Positions 48,140 to 58,220 of a stretch of DNA of 64,000 nucleotides are shown here, piece by piece. Source of the stretch: Arabidopsis thaliana. Lineage: Eukaryota; Streptophyta; Magnoliopsida; Brassicales; Brassicaceae. Numbering within the stretch: position 1 is the stretch's first letter; each line of letters opens with the position of its first letter. Both the position numbers and the translations under genes were made by a program. The notes below the pieces were generated by a model. The model made no database searches. It worked only from the letters and a program-made list of their open reading frames with translations, and was not told the origin of the DNA. The stretch is from positions 25,529,971-25,593,970 of the forward strand of contig NC_003070.9 in NCBI RefSeq assembly GCF_000001735.4, read 5' to 3'.

Positions 48140-49862
48140 TTACATCGGCTTTGTCGTCTGTGGTTGATTATTGTTGTTGACTCCCTGTAAATTTTTCATT
48201 GTCAAGAAAGAACAGATAAATAAAGAACAACTAACAATCACAAAAATATAAACACATGAAGAAGAAAACAAATCAAAACCTGATAAGTGGTAAAGGGTAC
48301 AAATTGGTTGGCGTAGCCGCTAGTTTCTCCTGGTGCCGGTGCTGCCGGAAAGTGATTGTAATACATCATGTAGTTTGGAGGGACATAATTATAAGGATAT
48401 ACCCATGGTGCCGGAATATCCACCACCCCCATGCCCGGTGGCATCATTAGACCTATTGAGTTTCTCCAATAACTCTGCATTGTTAAATATTGAGTTTAGT
48501 CATGATAAATGGTTTTCTTTAATTACTGCTTTTGTCTAATCCAGCAAGTAAGAAATGACATTCACTTAACTATCATATAACATATGATAAACTGAATTAA
48601 ACAAAACCAATGAAAAAGAAAAATTTGAAACTAAAAAAACATATATGAAATCCTAAATATACATGCATGTCGTGAGATAACAACAATGTGACGATTCAGA
48701 TTACTTACTTCTACACAAAGCTTCATCTCCCGTATTTTATCGATGATATACTCAAGGCTCGAGTCTAAGTTTCTCTACGTACAGTTCATGCGGATAACAA
48801 ATTAAAAACAAAGCAAAAGTTGTATTAGTAATATCAGACCCAAATTTATTTTTCATTAGCGTTTGTTGATACAAGTTAAATGGATGTCCTAAAAAAACAC
48901 CACTAATTTAGTTTTTTAATTAAGGACATATGTTAAGTTTCAAACACAAATAGGAGAATAAACTTCTTGTTTATACGTATATGAACAAAATATTTTGATT
49001 AGTAAAGATAATTAAACACATGTATCAATTTGTATTTGCAACAATTAGATGAAAAAAATAGAGGCAAAAAGTTGGTATGCATGAACCTTTCCATTACAAC
49101 GTGTCATCTCCTTCAACGTCTCAATTTTGCTATTAATATCATTGCGTCTCCTCTGCATTTTGAAATCAAAATAACAAAACATTAAGCCTTTTTCCAAAAA
49201 AATAAGAAAGAAAAAAACGTTGAACAACGTGGTCTTTTTCGTTGAGAGACACGCATTAAACAAACAAACGTGTCCTCACCTTGTCATTGATAATGCGTGC
49301 TTCATAACCACGTGGTCTCTTACCAAGACTCTTGCTTCCTTCCTTCGCAGCATCTTCCTTCTCCTTACCCTATATAATAACAAAGTTCGTATTAGACCTA
49401 ACTCATATGTAAAATAAATAAACGGAAAAAAAAACTCATATATATATCTAAGAAAATCAACTACATAATTACCTTTTCCGTTGCTTTTTGAGTAGATTTC
49501 TCTTGATCCGTATTAACGTTCTTATATCCAGCTTCGGCTGCAGCATTTGCCGGTTGAGCCTCCTTACCTCCAACCTTCCATGGCTCAGCCGGCACATCAA
49601 TGGCCATCGGTCGAACGTCCTTACCTCCATATTCAAGAGCCTTCCATGGCTCAGCCGGCTCATCAATGGCCATCGGACGAACCTCCTTACCTCCATATTC
49701 AAGAACTTTCCATGGCTCAACCGGCTCATCAATGGCCATCGGTGTAGACATGGTCATTATCGGGCTTCTAACCACAGGATATGGATTATCTTTAGGTTCT
49801 GAGTCAGCAAAGGATTGGAAAAGTGAGGACCAGAACTCTACGGTATCTCGATCGTTGTCCAT
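48140..49862 (-). CDS. bHLH-like protein, diverged tandem paralogue of bHLH109
   Basis: Six exons on the minus strand: 49473-49862, 49280-49369, 49087-49152, 48709-48774, 48280-48474 and 48140-48184, all in phase 0, giving 283 residues. The N-terminal exon carries three tandem 22-residue repeats starting MAID(E/V)P(V/A)EPWK. A bHLH-like region follows: KRPRGYEARIINDKRRRNDINSKIETLKEM, then TRCNGK, then a predicted second helix RNLDSSLEYIIDKIREMKLCV. The exon phases match bHLH109, and its 66-base second-helix exon equals the bHLH109 one in size and position (SLEYIIDKI versus KLENIIEYI). The C-terminus is rich in Pro, Tyr and Asn, as in bHLH109. So this looks like a tandem duplicate that gained a repeat-bearing N-terminus. 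I do not recall a name. A minus-strand TATAAATA lies at 49921-49928, about 60 bases upstream. Confidence 0.8.
49553..49741 (-). repeat. 66-bp coding tandem repeat, three copies
   Basis: TGGCTCA lies at 49581, 49647 and 49713, exactly 66 bases apart. Copies two and three are nearly identical, and the outer copy is shortened by six bases. Each unit encodes 22 residues (MAIDEPAEPWKALEYGGKDV then RP). Confidence 0.9.
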
Positions 49863-52217
49863 ATTTATGAAAGGTAACTAGTTGAAGAGTGATATGGAGA
49901 GTTTGTGCCAATTGCAAGAGGTATTTATAGGAGAGGAAACAAGAGCGGGAAAGAGGGTTATCGACTCAAACTTCTGTCGGAACTTATCATATTACTATAG
50001 GATTTCTATTTTGTCCCTTGAGGATATATATTATATATCCATCTTCTTGTTTTTATGTAAATTTCTTTATCCATCAGTTTGTGTTTCGTTATTTATCCAC
50101 TTTTCACACTGTTGTTAACTATAATAAATCGGAAACTTGATCAAAGAAATCCGATCCAAAATTATTTCTCACCAAGTTTTCAGAACGATGAGAAAAGTTG
50201 TTTTATAAACGATATAGTTATGTGAAAATAATGTAGTAAACCATTGTATGTATATATATTGACGAGATAAAAGCTAGTATACAGCTTCATATGAAATGTT
50301 TTGAAAAACATGAAGTACACTGATAAGTAAAAGTTCAATCTAAAATAATTTCACCAAGCAAAATATTTGTAAGGAATTTCACAAATACGAACAAATTTTT
50401 ACAAACACAAGAAGAAAAAAAACAAATACTGATTGAAAATTGAAAAATTTTAAAAGCTTCACTGATAAATTCACATGGAACTATTACAATTTAGTTTAAA
50501 TCAACGACACTAAATTTAATTCAGATATTGATGGATCTTCTAAAGTAATTAAAATTCTGAAAAAAAAATATATTTTACAAAAATATTTTATTAAGAACTA
50601 TTTTAGATAGAAAAAATATATGAAAGATTTACACAATATATTGAGAATTTTATGAGTTGATTTAATCCAAAATATATAAAAACTGGTTTTTCTTTGATTT
50701 TTTTGCAATCAAAATATTACACTAAAATCTTAAATATTTATTTTCAGATAATAGTTGGTAATTTCTTATTTATTCGTAATAATTACTAAAGTTAAGAATT
50801 AATGCTGCCAAAAATAAGAAATAAGAATTAATATAATATAACACGCTGCAATTTGGTATTCCATGGAAAACAAGATTTGCTTAGTTCTTTCCGAACTGAA
50901 TTAAAGTATACAAAACATTATGTTAGATCATGCATTAATTTTTCTTACTGAAATATAGATATAGTCATATACTACTAAACTATAAGTTTTAACTAATTTT
51001 TTTTTTACTGTCGGTAACTATAAATTTTAATTTAACGACAATAACTCGTATATATCAAATATTGATGGATTTACTATAAGTAACTAAAATTCAAAAATAC
51101 AAATCAAACAAATGTATGAGTTTTCAAGATATATAAAATAGTAATTAATACTTACAGATGTAATTATTAAAACCTAATATTAATTTAACACCAAAATATT
51201 TTATTTGCCAAAAGATTTTCTAAAGTAATTTAATTCTAAATCAAAAAGTAAACATGAATACGTCTTTTCAAGTGAAAAAGTATTTTAATTATGAAAATGT
51301 ACAAAATAATTACAAATAAAAACAAAAATATGTGAAAGAGATTACGTAATCCAATATAAGTGGAGAGTCTTATCAGTTGATTTGATCCAAGATATGAGGA
51401 GATTTGTTTTATTTGTCTTTATTTTAATTGAACTTTTATAGTGAAATTACTTAATTATTATTATAAATACTAAAAAAAAAAATCCTATATTCTTTATTTT
51501 ATTAGTATTACTATTTAACACTAAACTCGCTGCTATTTGGTATTTCCATGAAAATAAGATTTGCATACTTCTTCCGAACTGGAACTAAAGTATAACAAAG
51601 GTAGTATTTTACTGAAACATTATTGTTTCCTGATTAATATAACACTTTAATAGTTAGACAAAACAAAAAAACACATTGATAGTTTATTTTCGTATTTCAC
51701 GGTAAAAATAATCTTCCAAAACATGTTCACAATTGAAAAACAAAACTTACGAACAATGACAAATGTGGGGTGCTACGATAAAATATTTCAGATAATACAA
51801 ATTTGCCGAGACATTAAATTTTGGGGTTTAATATGGTATTGATTGTAGTTTGAAGCTTCTCAAAAATCATATTTGAAAATTACTCACAGAGAAAATTACA
51901 ACGATAGAATTTTAATTCAGGGTAACTGAAAATAAGAAAGATATGTCCTTATCTGAAACTAATCTTTCCAATAAAATAAGTATTGAACAACTATAAAGAT
52001 AAAAATATGGAGAAATATTTCAGGAGTTAAAGTAGTAATTTTGTAAAAATTATTTTAAATATTTGGAAAAAACAAAAAACAAAGTTACACAATCCAATAT
52101 GTACGGAGAGTCTTATTATTTGATTATCATTTGATTTGCTCCTAGATATGAGGAGATTTGATTTTTTTTTTTTGTTTTTACTTCAATTAACTATTTATGG
52201 TTAAGTTTTAAATTAAG

Positions 52218-52410
52218 AAAATATCGTTTAATGATCTTTAAATAAAACATGCAGAAATATTCGTTAATTTTAAAACACAGTTGTTGAAATGACTAATGCT
52301 AATAAATAAGACACAACAAAATATTAAACATGCTGAGATTTCAACAAAATATTAAATAAGACACAACAAAATATTAAACACAGTTGTTGAAAATATCGTT
52401 TAATGATCTT
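52218..52410. repeat. Local duplication inside the repeat array
   Basis: AAATATCGTTTAATGATCTT occurs at about 52220 and 52391, CACAGTTGTTGAAA at 52276 and 52379, and AATAAGACACAACAAAATAT (then TAAACA) at about 52304 and 52355. These are rearranged short duplications. Confidence 0.75.
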
Positions 52411-54370
52411 TTTCTTCAAATCATGGCTTGTTTTTGTTTTAAGTAAGTCATTTCTTTAATTGATCAAATGTTTTTCGATAATTCTTTTTTGTATTACTTC
52501 ATGATTAAGAAAATATCTCGAAACAATTGTTGAGGGCCCCGGGAAAGAGGGCTAATATAAAGAAGAGAACAAGAATATAACAATACATTTGAATGTTACA
52601 CTTTAATCCCAAATAAGGTATTAACTGTGATAGTTTTTCTTCAAGGTTATATTTAATGAAACTTGTTGACAAAAAAGAAAACTATATGATATGGATGTTC
52701 TCCACATTAAAATATTTCAGAACAAAATAAATTATAAGAAATACTCTTTAGATGATAGGATGGATAACTTGTTAGGAAAAAACTAACAAACAATACATTT
52801 GGAAAGAAAAAAAAGCTCTAATAAGGAGATAATATAGTGAATGTTATATTTTCTCTTCAATGGTTTACACTCTTACACTAATTAAAATGTTAATAACAGT
52901 GTTTTCATTTCAGAACAATATAAAATAGCAAAGATAATTTCTTTTACTAGATATCATTCTACTTTCTCGTAAGTAAAGATAATATCTTATGTTTTAACTA
53001 CGATTACGGAAACAGGATTTTATAATTAAGCTAGTAAATAGAAACAATTAGATACTTAATTAATTAAATACGCAATTTTTATGTAATTTATAAAATTAAA
53101 TATAAATATATGCTCATTCTTTTGATTTTCTAATTCAAATTATATTCTCTCTATGCGATTCAAATTATCCTGAACTTTCTTCCTGTATTTATTTTCCAAA
53201 TTCTTATGATTTAGCTACTTCAATATTATAAATGATGGTAGTTTAAGAGATTCTTTCATTTACATACTATATTATTCAATAGTTAAAATTACTTTACTTA
53301 AAGTTTGTTTTTTTTAACCAGAAATGAATATGTGTGAATTGATTACGACTGAAAAAAAAAACTGAATATGAATTTAGGGCAACTGAAACAAAGCATGTGT
53401 GAATTTTACGAGAACATATTTTCAGAAAAGTTTTATAATGCAATGATTACAAAGGAAAACAAAAGTGGAGAGAAATTTTAGCAAGTAAAGTAGTAAATAT
53501 TATTTAAATATTTTTTAAAAAAATTTGTGGTATAAAAAAGTTACGCAATCCAATATATATGCAGAATCTTATCAGTTGATTTAGTCCAAGATATCAGAAA
53601 ATTTGTTTTTTTGTTGTCTTTATTTTAAATAAATTATTAGGATGAACATTTTAAATTAAAAATAGATATATTTTAAAAAATTAGCAGGAAGTGTTTAATA
53701 TATTCGTTAATTTAAAAATACAGTTGTTGAAACAAAAAATGGCAAGTAGTAAGAACTAATTAATAAATTAAACATTCTGACATTTCGATGTTTTCTTGGA
53801 AAAATATATTATATAGTTCCTGATCCTCCATTAATGTTTTTTCAGATCATACCTTCTGTTCCTTGAATTGATGAAACAATATGTTGTTTCTTGATTAAAT
53901 TCTTTACACGTCGATAAATACTTTTGTAATCCAATGTTAAGAAAAATATCTCGAACGTTTGTTCTAACTTATAAAGGACTAATATTTCTAGTTGGTAAAA
54001 TCCACTCTATGGTAAAATATGTTTCTTCTTATCATGAATGATAAAATCACGAATAGCAGCTGAGGTTTCGCCTGACGAAACCATATACCTTAAAAGTTTC
54101 AAGTTCCAACATTTACTTCTATTATTATTAATTTCTTATGGTCATCCAAACACCTAAAAACGACGATTATAGTGACGCATTGTGCCCATATGTTTTTTTG
54201 ATTAGGCATCATGTCTAAAGAATCTAGTAGATTCAATCGACTTGTTTTGGTTTCGAAATAAAAGACAAAGGTTATGTTCCATGAAGGTGCCACTGCTCGA
54301 CATCTAGGGTCTTCTAATTACCATGAAACGTTACGTGTCCTTCTATTTTCTTAAGTTTTGATCTAGTAAA

Positions 54371-54595
54371 CATTTTGGAGTTTACGAAACGAACGTATAA
54401 ATTATCAACTTACGAGCCCTTATGACTCACCGCAACATTAGCCACATGAATTTTACATAAAATAAACTTCGATCATGTAGTACATTTTGGAGTGTAGGAA
54501 ACAAACGTATAAGATTATAAACTTACGAGCCCTCATGACTCACCGCAATATTAGCCACATGAATTTTATAAAAATTCGATTGTTTATTTGTGTTT
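54371..54595. repeat. Tandem duplication, 112-bp period
   Basis: CATTTTGGAG begins at 54371 and 54483. Both copies continue with TAGGAAAC/ACGAAAC, AACGTATAA, AACTTACGAGCCCT, ATGACTCACCGCAA and ATTAGCCACATGAATTTTA. Identity is high, so the duplication is fairly recent. Confidence 0.85.
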
Positions 54596-54651
54596 ACTGT
54601 TTTTGATCATTTCAAACATAAACTTTTATGTTCTCATGTATACCGCTTCCT

Positions 54652-54866
54652 CAGTTGCTTACGCTCATGTTCGTTCGCTTGTAACGGCGGGAGAAATCCA
54701 ATGTTGCATTTTGAGTTATCCGAATACAGATTTTTTGTATTTGTAAAATATTCATGAGCTTATTGAGAGGGCCATTAAGGAGCTTACTTTGGGCTAATTA
54801 GATGAATTAAACAAAGTGGTAATTCACAACTAAAAAAACTTATCAACTAAAATATAAAGTCGTTGG
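54652..54866 (-). pseudogene. Decayed third copy of the ALT thioesterase 3' region
   Basis: The sequence matches the 3' flank of ALT3 (55880-56010) and ALT4 (62355-62500): GTTGCTTACGC, GGCGGGAGAAAT, CAATGTTGCATTT, ATCCGAATA, a GAGCTTAT ... TTAAGGAGCTTA block, GGGCTAAT and GATGAATTAAAC (the stop-codon region). At about 54815 it jumps straight to a sequence resembling ALT3 intron 4 (TAATTCACAACTAAA and AACTTATCAAC), so the last exon has been lost. The remaining exons are absent. It is a non-coding relic. Confidence 0.65.
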
Positions 54867-54894
54867 GATTCTGCTCCATCATTATGACATGACG

Positions 54895-55140
54895 TTATCG
54901 TAGTGATTGCATATCTCTTTCATGTAATAACCCAAGTGCCTTGAGCAGTTTGGTAATTTGGGGTAAAGGTGATTTGTTTAGGCCTTTATACATGTGAGAT
55001 CTTTCCTCAAAGAGCAAGTCCCATATGTTTCTTGTTCCAATACAGACAGTGATCTTCGCGCTAATGTTTTTTATCAACTCACCTTCAAAAGTTATCAACA
55101 CGCATTTGTCGGAATGCTCTTGACCTGCTAATTAAATCTC
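54895..55140 (-). other. Unrecognised open frame, possible gene fragment
   Basis: A minus-strand frame reads from about 55130 to the stop at 54895. It includes KCVLITFEGELIKNISAKI, TVCIGTRNIWDLLFEERSHM and ITKLLKALGLLHERDMQSLR. Composition is less AT-rich than the surroundings and the residue mix looks protein-like, but I do not recognise a family. Upstream, TTTAATTAGCAG could be a splice acceptor. It may be an exon relic of a captured or decayed gene. Confidence 0.3.
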
Positions 55141-55205
55141 ATCTAGATTTGGATTTGGAACGAGAACTGCATAAGAACTGTTCACTATAGAAACACCAAC
55201 TACAA

Positions 55206-55316
55206 TCAGTTCTAGTCTTTAGCTTTAATAATTACGTAAATGAATGGCGCAAACTGCAAAGTTCATAAGCTCTAACTGATAGTTGATGAATTATTTAAGC
55301 TAAAGACTAGAACTGA
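55206..55316. repeat. Perfect 20-bp inverted repeat with 71-base loop
   Basis: TCAGTTCTAGTCTTTAGCTT at 55206-55225 is the exact reverse complement of 55297-55316. It could be the ends of a small MITE-like element or a foldback. Confidence 0.8.
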
Positions 55317-56005
55317 AATCCGTTAAAAGCAAACTTTGAAACTATTATTGATAGTTGAGGAGCATATTATTGAAAAATATATATATATATAATGTCAAAT
55401 GTTTATATGGTATTATCATTATATAAAAGATTTAGAATTTATCACTTCATCCAAATATTTGTTTTATTTTATGGAAATATAGTCAATGAGTACTAATAAT
55501 AGTTTGATAACATCTTAAACAAATTTTAAGAATTTCAAGTCCATGAGAATCATTCAAATACAGTTGATAATGATCATTTTATCAAAAACTCCACAATGCT
55601 TCATGAAAAGAATTATAATGTAAAATATATTTATCAATTGATTATGTAGTCATCAATTTTAAATATATAAAAAGAAAAAAAAAATCATACTTCATCAACT
55701 ATAAAAAGGAAATTCAAATCCAAAATATATATAAAATAGATAGTTATGATATCAAGCGATCATTAATCATCATAATTATTTTAATCTAATGTTTTACTTT
55801 AAATTTTTAATTGAAAGATTTCACTAACTCTTGATAAAATAGTATAAACATGGATCCTTGAATGATTTTACTAGTTGGCTTATAACGGCGTGAGAAATTC
55901 AATGTTGCATTTGCATTTGATCCGAATATACATAATTTATATTTATAATATATATGGGCTAATGACAGGCTTATTAAGTAGATTCAATTGGGCTGATGAG
56001 GTGAA

Positions 56006-57631
56006 TCAAACGGCGTCGTCTTGGCGTAGGAAGTGAACAAATTTAGAACGTATAGAAGATGGGATGCGAACAGGACGGTACTTGTTGTCGAGCCACACAG
56101 CTATTCCTTTTGCCTCCAATATAGGCTGTTTTATATATATCAATCAAAAGCATTCGAAATTAGTTAGTAATTCACAAGTTAGAAACTTATCAACGAAAAC
56201 ACGAAGGCTTAGTGAGAATATTAACCTCTTGATTTGGAAGTTTAAAGATGAAATGATCGAAGTAAATACGCGCAGCAGATGTCCCCGATATCCTCGCTTT
56301 CACCACGAATTTGTCTCCGCTCTGTTCAAAGAGATGAAATGAATATATGGCATAATGTGAGGACAGGAACTAAGTTGAGGAAGAAGAGGGACGTTATTAT
56401 TACACGTAAAGGTGAAAGGAACTTCATTGTCAACTCTGAAATTGCTAAGGCTTCCCCAGAACGTGCTACTTCGTCGCAGTTGATACCGATACTCTCTAGA
56501 AACTCATGTCGACCTTTAGTAGAAATATATTAACAAGCAACAGAATGAGATATATCTTATAAGTAACACACACTGAGCCATACCACAAAGCCATCCACTT
56601 CCCAATATATGGCTGAAGATGAATGCAAAAAGCAAGACTCTAAACTTAACGAACAAGATCTTAACACATTTCATTCTTCCAGTCACATTCAGAAAATGTA
56701 TGAAAAGGTTTCCAACTAGAGTCAGAAAAGGAGTAGCTGACTATTGATCATGCAGTCCAGGTTCTGTCAAAGAATACGATCTGATGAAACTACTCTTTCA
56801 CGATAGAAATTGACACAATCTGAAGCAGCAACATAGCAACCGAATTACTAGCAACATCACCTCAAGTTCTAGTCAGCCACATTCAAAAAATTGTCCAATT
56901 AGACTCAGAAAAGGAGTAACTATTGATCAAGCATTCCAGATTCTGTCAAGAACACGATCTGAAACTTCCTCTTTAACAATAGAAAAGTACACAATCTGAA
57001 GCAGCAACATCACAAACTAACTGAATTACTAGCAAGACTCTAAACTTACTAGCAAAATCTTGTCACATTTAATCCAAAGCCCTAAATTCTACTCAACCAC
57101 ATTCACAAAAAAAGTCCCTGTCAAACTAAGTAAAGAAGTAACTTTGATCATGCAGAGTTCAGATTTTATCAACTAAATTCACAAATGTATGAACACTTTC
57201 AACAATCAGAAGCAGCAACATTGAAAACTAACCGTGTTGACAGTAGTTTGCGTAAACAGCATTGTTCACAACACCAAACTGATCCAATTCATAATCACGA
57301 ACTTTGAGTTCAACCTCATGGAACTCACTCATTCTGTACAATAGCGAAGATTTTCAATCAGAATCATTAGATCACTGAATCAGATATAGAATCTCGACAA
57401 CACTGAATCCGAAAACTCAATTTCACAACGACGGAATCCGATTTCGTTAGAGATGCAAAATATGAAAGTAGAGAGATGTGTATACCCTTTGCCTCCTTTG
57501 AGATCGAAGAATGCTAGAGGCTTGAAGGTTTTTACGCTCCGGAGAGGAATACTAAGTGGTCGTCTCCATGAATTGAGAAACACTACCGCAGGCATAGCCG
57601 GAGTCGCCGTGCCGGTAACCTGAAGAAACAT
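56006..57631 (-). CDS. ALT3: Acyl-lipid thioesterase, hotdog fold, plastid-type (ALT3)
   Basis: Five exons on the minus strand: 57486-57631, 57233-57333, 56404-56513, 56226-56321 and 56006-56125, giving 190 residues, the length I remember for ALT3. The first 48 or so residues ([20 protein letters not shown], then [20 protein letters not shown]) are Ser/Arg-rich with few acidic residues, as expected of a chloroplast transit peptide. The mature part is a 4HBT hotdog domain: [39 protein letters not shown], where the Asp of LDQFG is the likely catalytic residue, followed by [20 protein letters not shown] and the core strands. ALT enzymes hydrolyse acyl- and beta-ketoacyl-ACPs to release short to medium chain acids, like tomato methylketone synthase 2. 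All five exons match ALT4 in size and phase except the variable first one. Confidence 0.92.
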
Positions 57632-57679
57632 TTCTGGGTTTTCGAGAGAAACGATGAACTTTTTTGAAATCACGGTTTA

Positions 57680-58215
57680 TTTTGAAATGCTAAACCAATC
57701 AACTTGGTTAACTATACGATACCAATATTTTGGACCGGTTTAATGCGTGTATACGTTTTAAATCTTATTTGATGTTGAAAAGTAACTTATTTGATGTTAA
57801 CAAGTAACTAAACTGATGTGATATTTGATATTAAAAAATAATTGATGTCAATCTCAATAGACTAACATAAGTATGTTGGTTATATTCTTTAAGGCTGCTG
57901 AAAATAATTTAATTCCTCAGTGTTCTAACTATTGGTTAGATTGTTTTGCTAGGATTATGAATTTTGTTAGTTCACATGTAGTCTCATACCCTGAATTTGA
58001 TAACCAAACAATATTTTTAGTATAAACGTATCGTTAATGAAAAGATGGTAACAAGTTAAAAAAATTGAATAACATATTTGATTACTTCGTTCAATGTTTG
58101 AGTGTCCAAAGGAGAAAGACAGTTTTATTATTACATAATAGTTAATAGACAACCATGCATAATTATATTTTGGCATAAACTCAAAGTCGAGAAGTAAAGT
58201 GATCAACCAAAGTTT
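57680..58215. other. Spacer between ALT3 start and AAE22 stop
   Basis: AT-rich, about 540 bases, with no coding exon. It must hold both the ALT3 promoter and the AAE22 3' end, since both genes run on the minus strand. GGTTAACTATACGATACCAATATTTTGGACC-GGTTTAATGCG at about 57703-57748 is also found, somewhat changed, upstream of ALT4 (about 63740-63782), marking the duplicated promoter. Confidence 0.5.
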
Positions 58216-58220
58216 AATCT

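Larger units (their letters stand above)
50130..54620. repeat. Gene-free array of diverged repeats with about 725-bp spacing
   Basis: A segment reading roughly AATCCAATAT, then GAGAGTCTTATCAGTTGATT, TGATCCAAGATATGAGGAGA and TTTG recurs around 50630-50700, 51345-51415, 52090-52165 and 53545-53615; the offsets are about 720, 740 and 1457 (about twice 728). A second block, TTTGGTATT-CCATG-AAA-AAGATTTGC ... TTCCGAACT, occurs at 50851 and 51537. A third, TTCGTTAATTT-AAAA-ACAGTTGTTGAAA, occurs at 52260 and 53705. No open frame or known transposon domain is visible. Its origin could be a tandemly repeated non-autonomous element. Confidence 0.65.

Noticed and set aside
49469-49881. Several long open frames on both strands across the 66-bp repeats
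   Set aside because: Because the repeat length is a multiple of three, any stop-free frame in one unit stays open in all. Only the minus-strand frame continues into spliced bHLH-like exons.
50130-54620. Intact transposon with terminal repeats
   Set aside because: No reverse transcriptase, transposase or helicase frame and no clear terminal repeats were seen; only diverged tandem copies.
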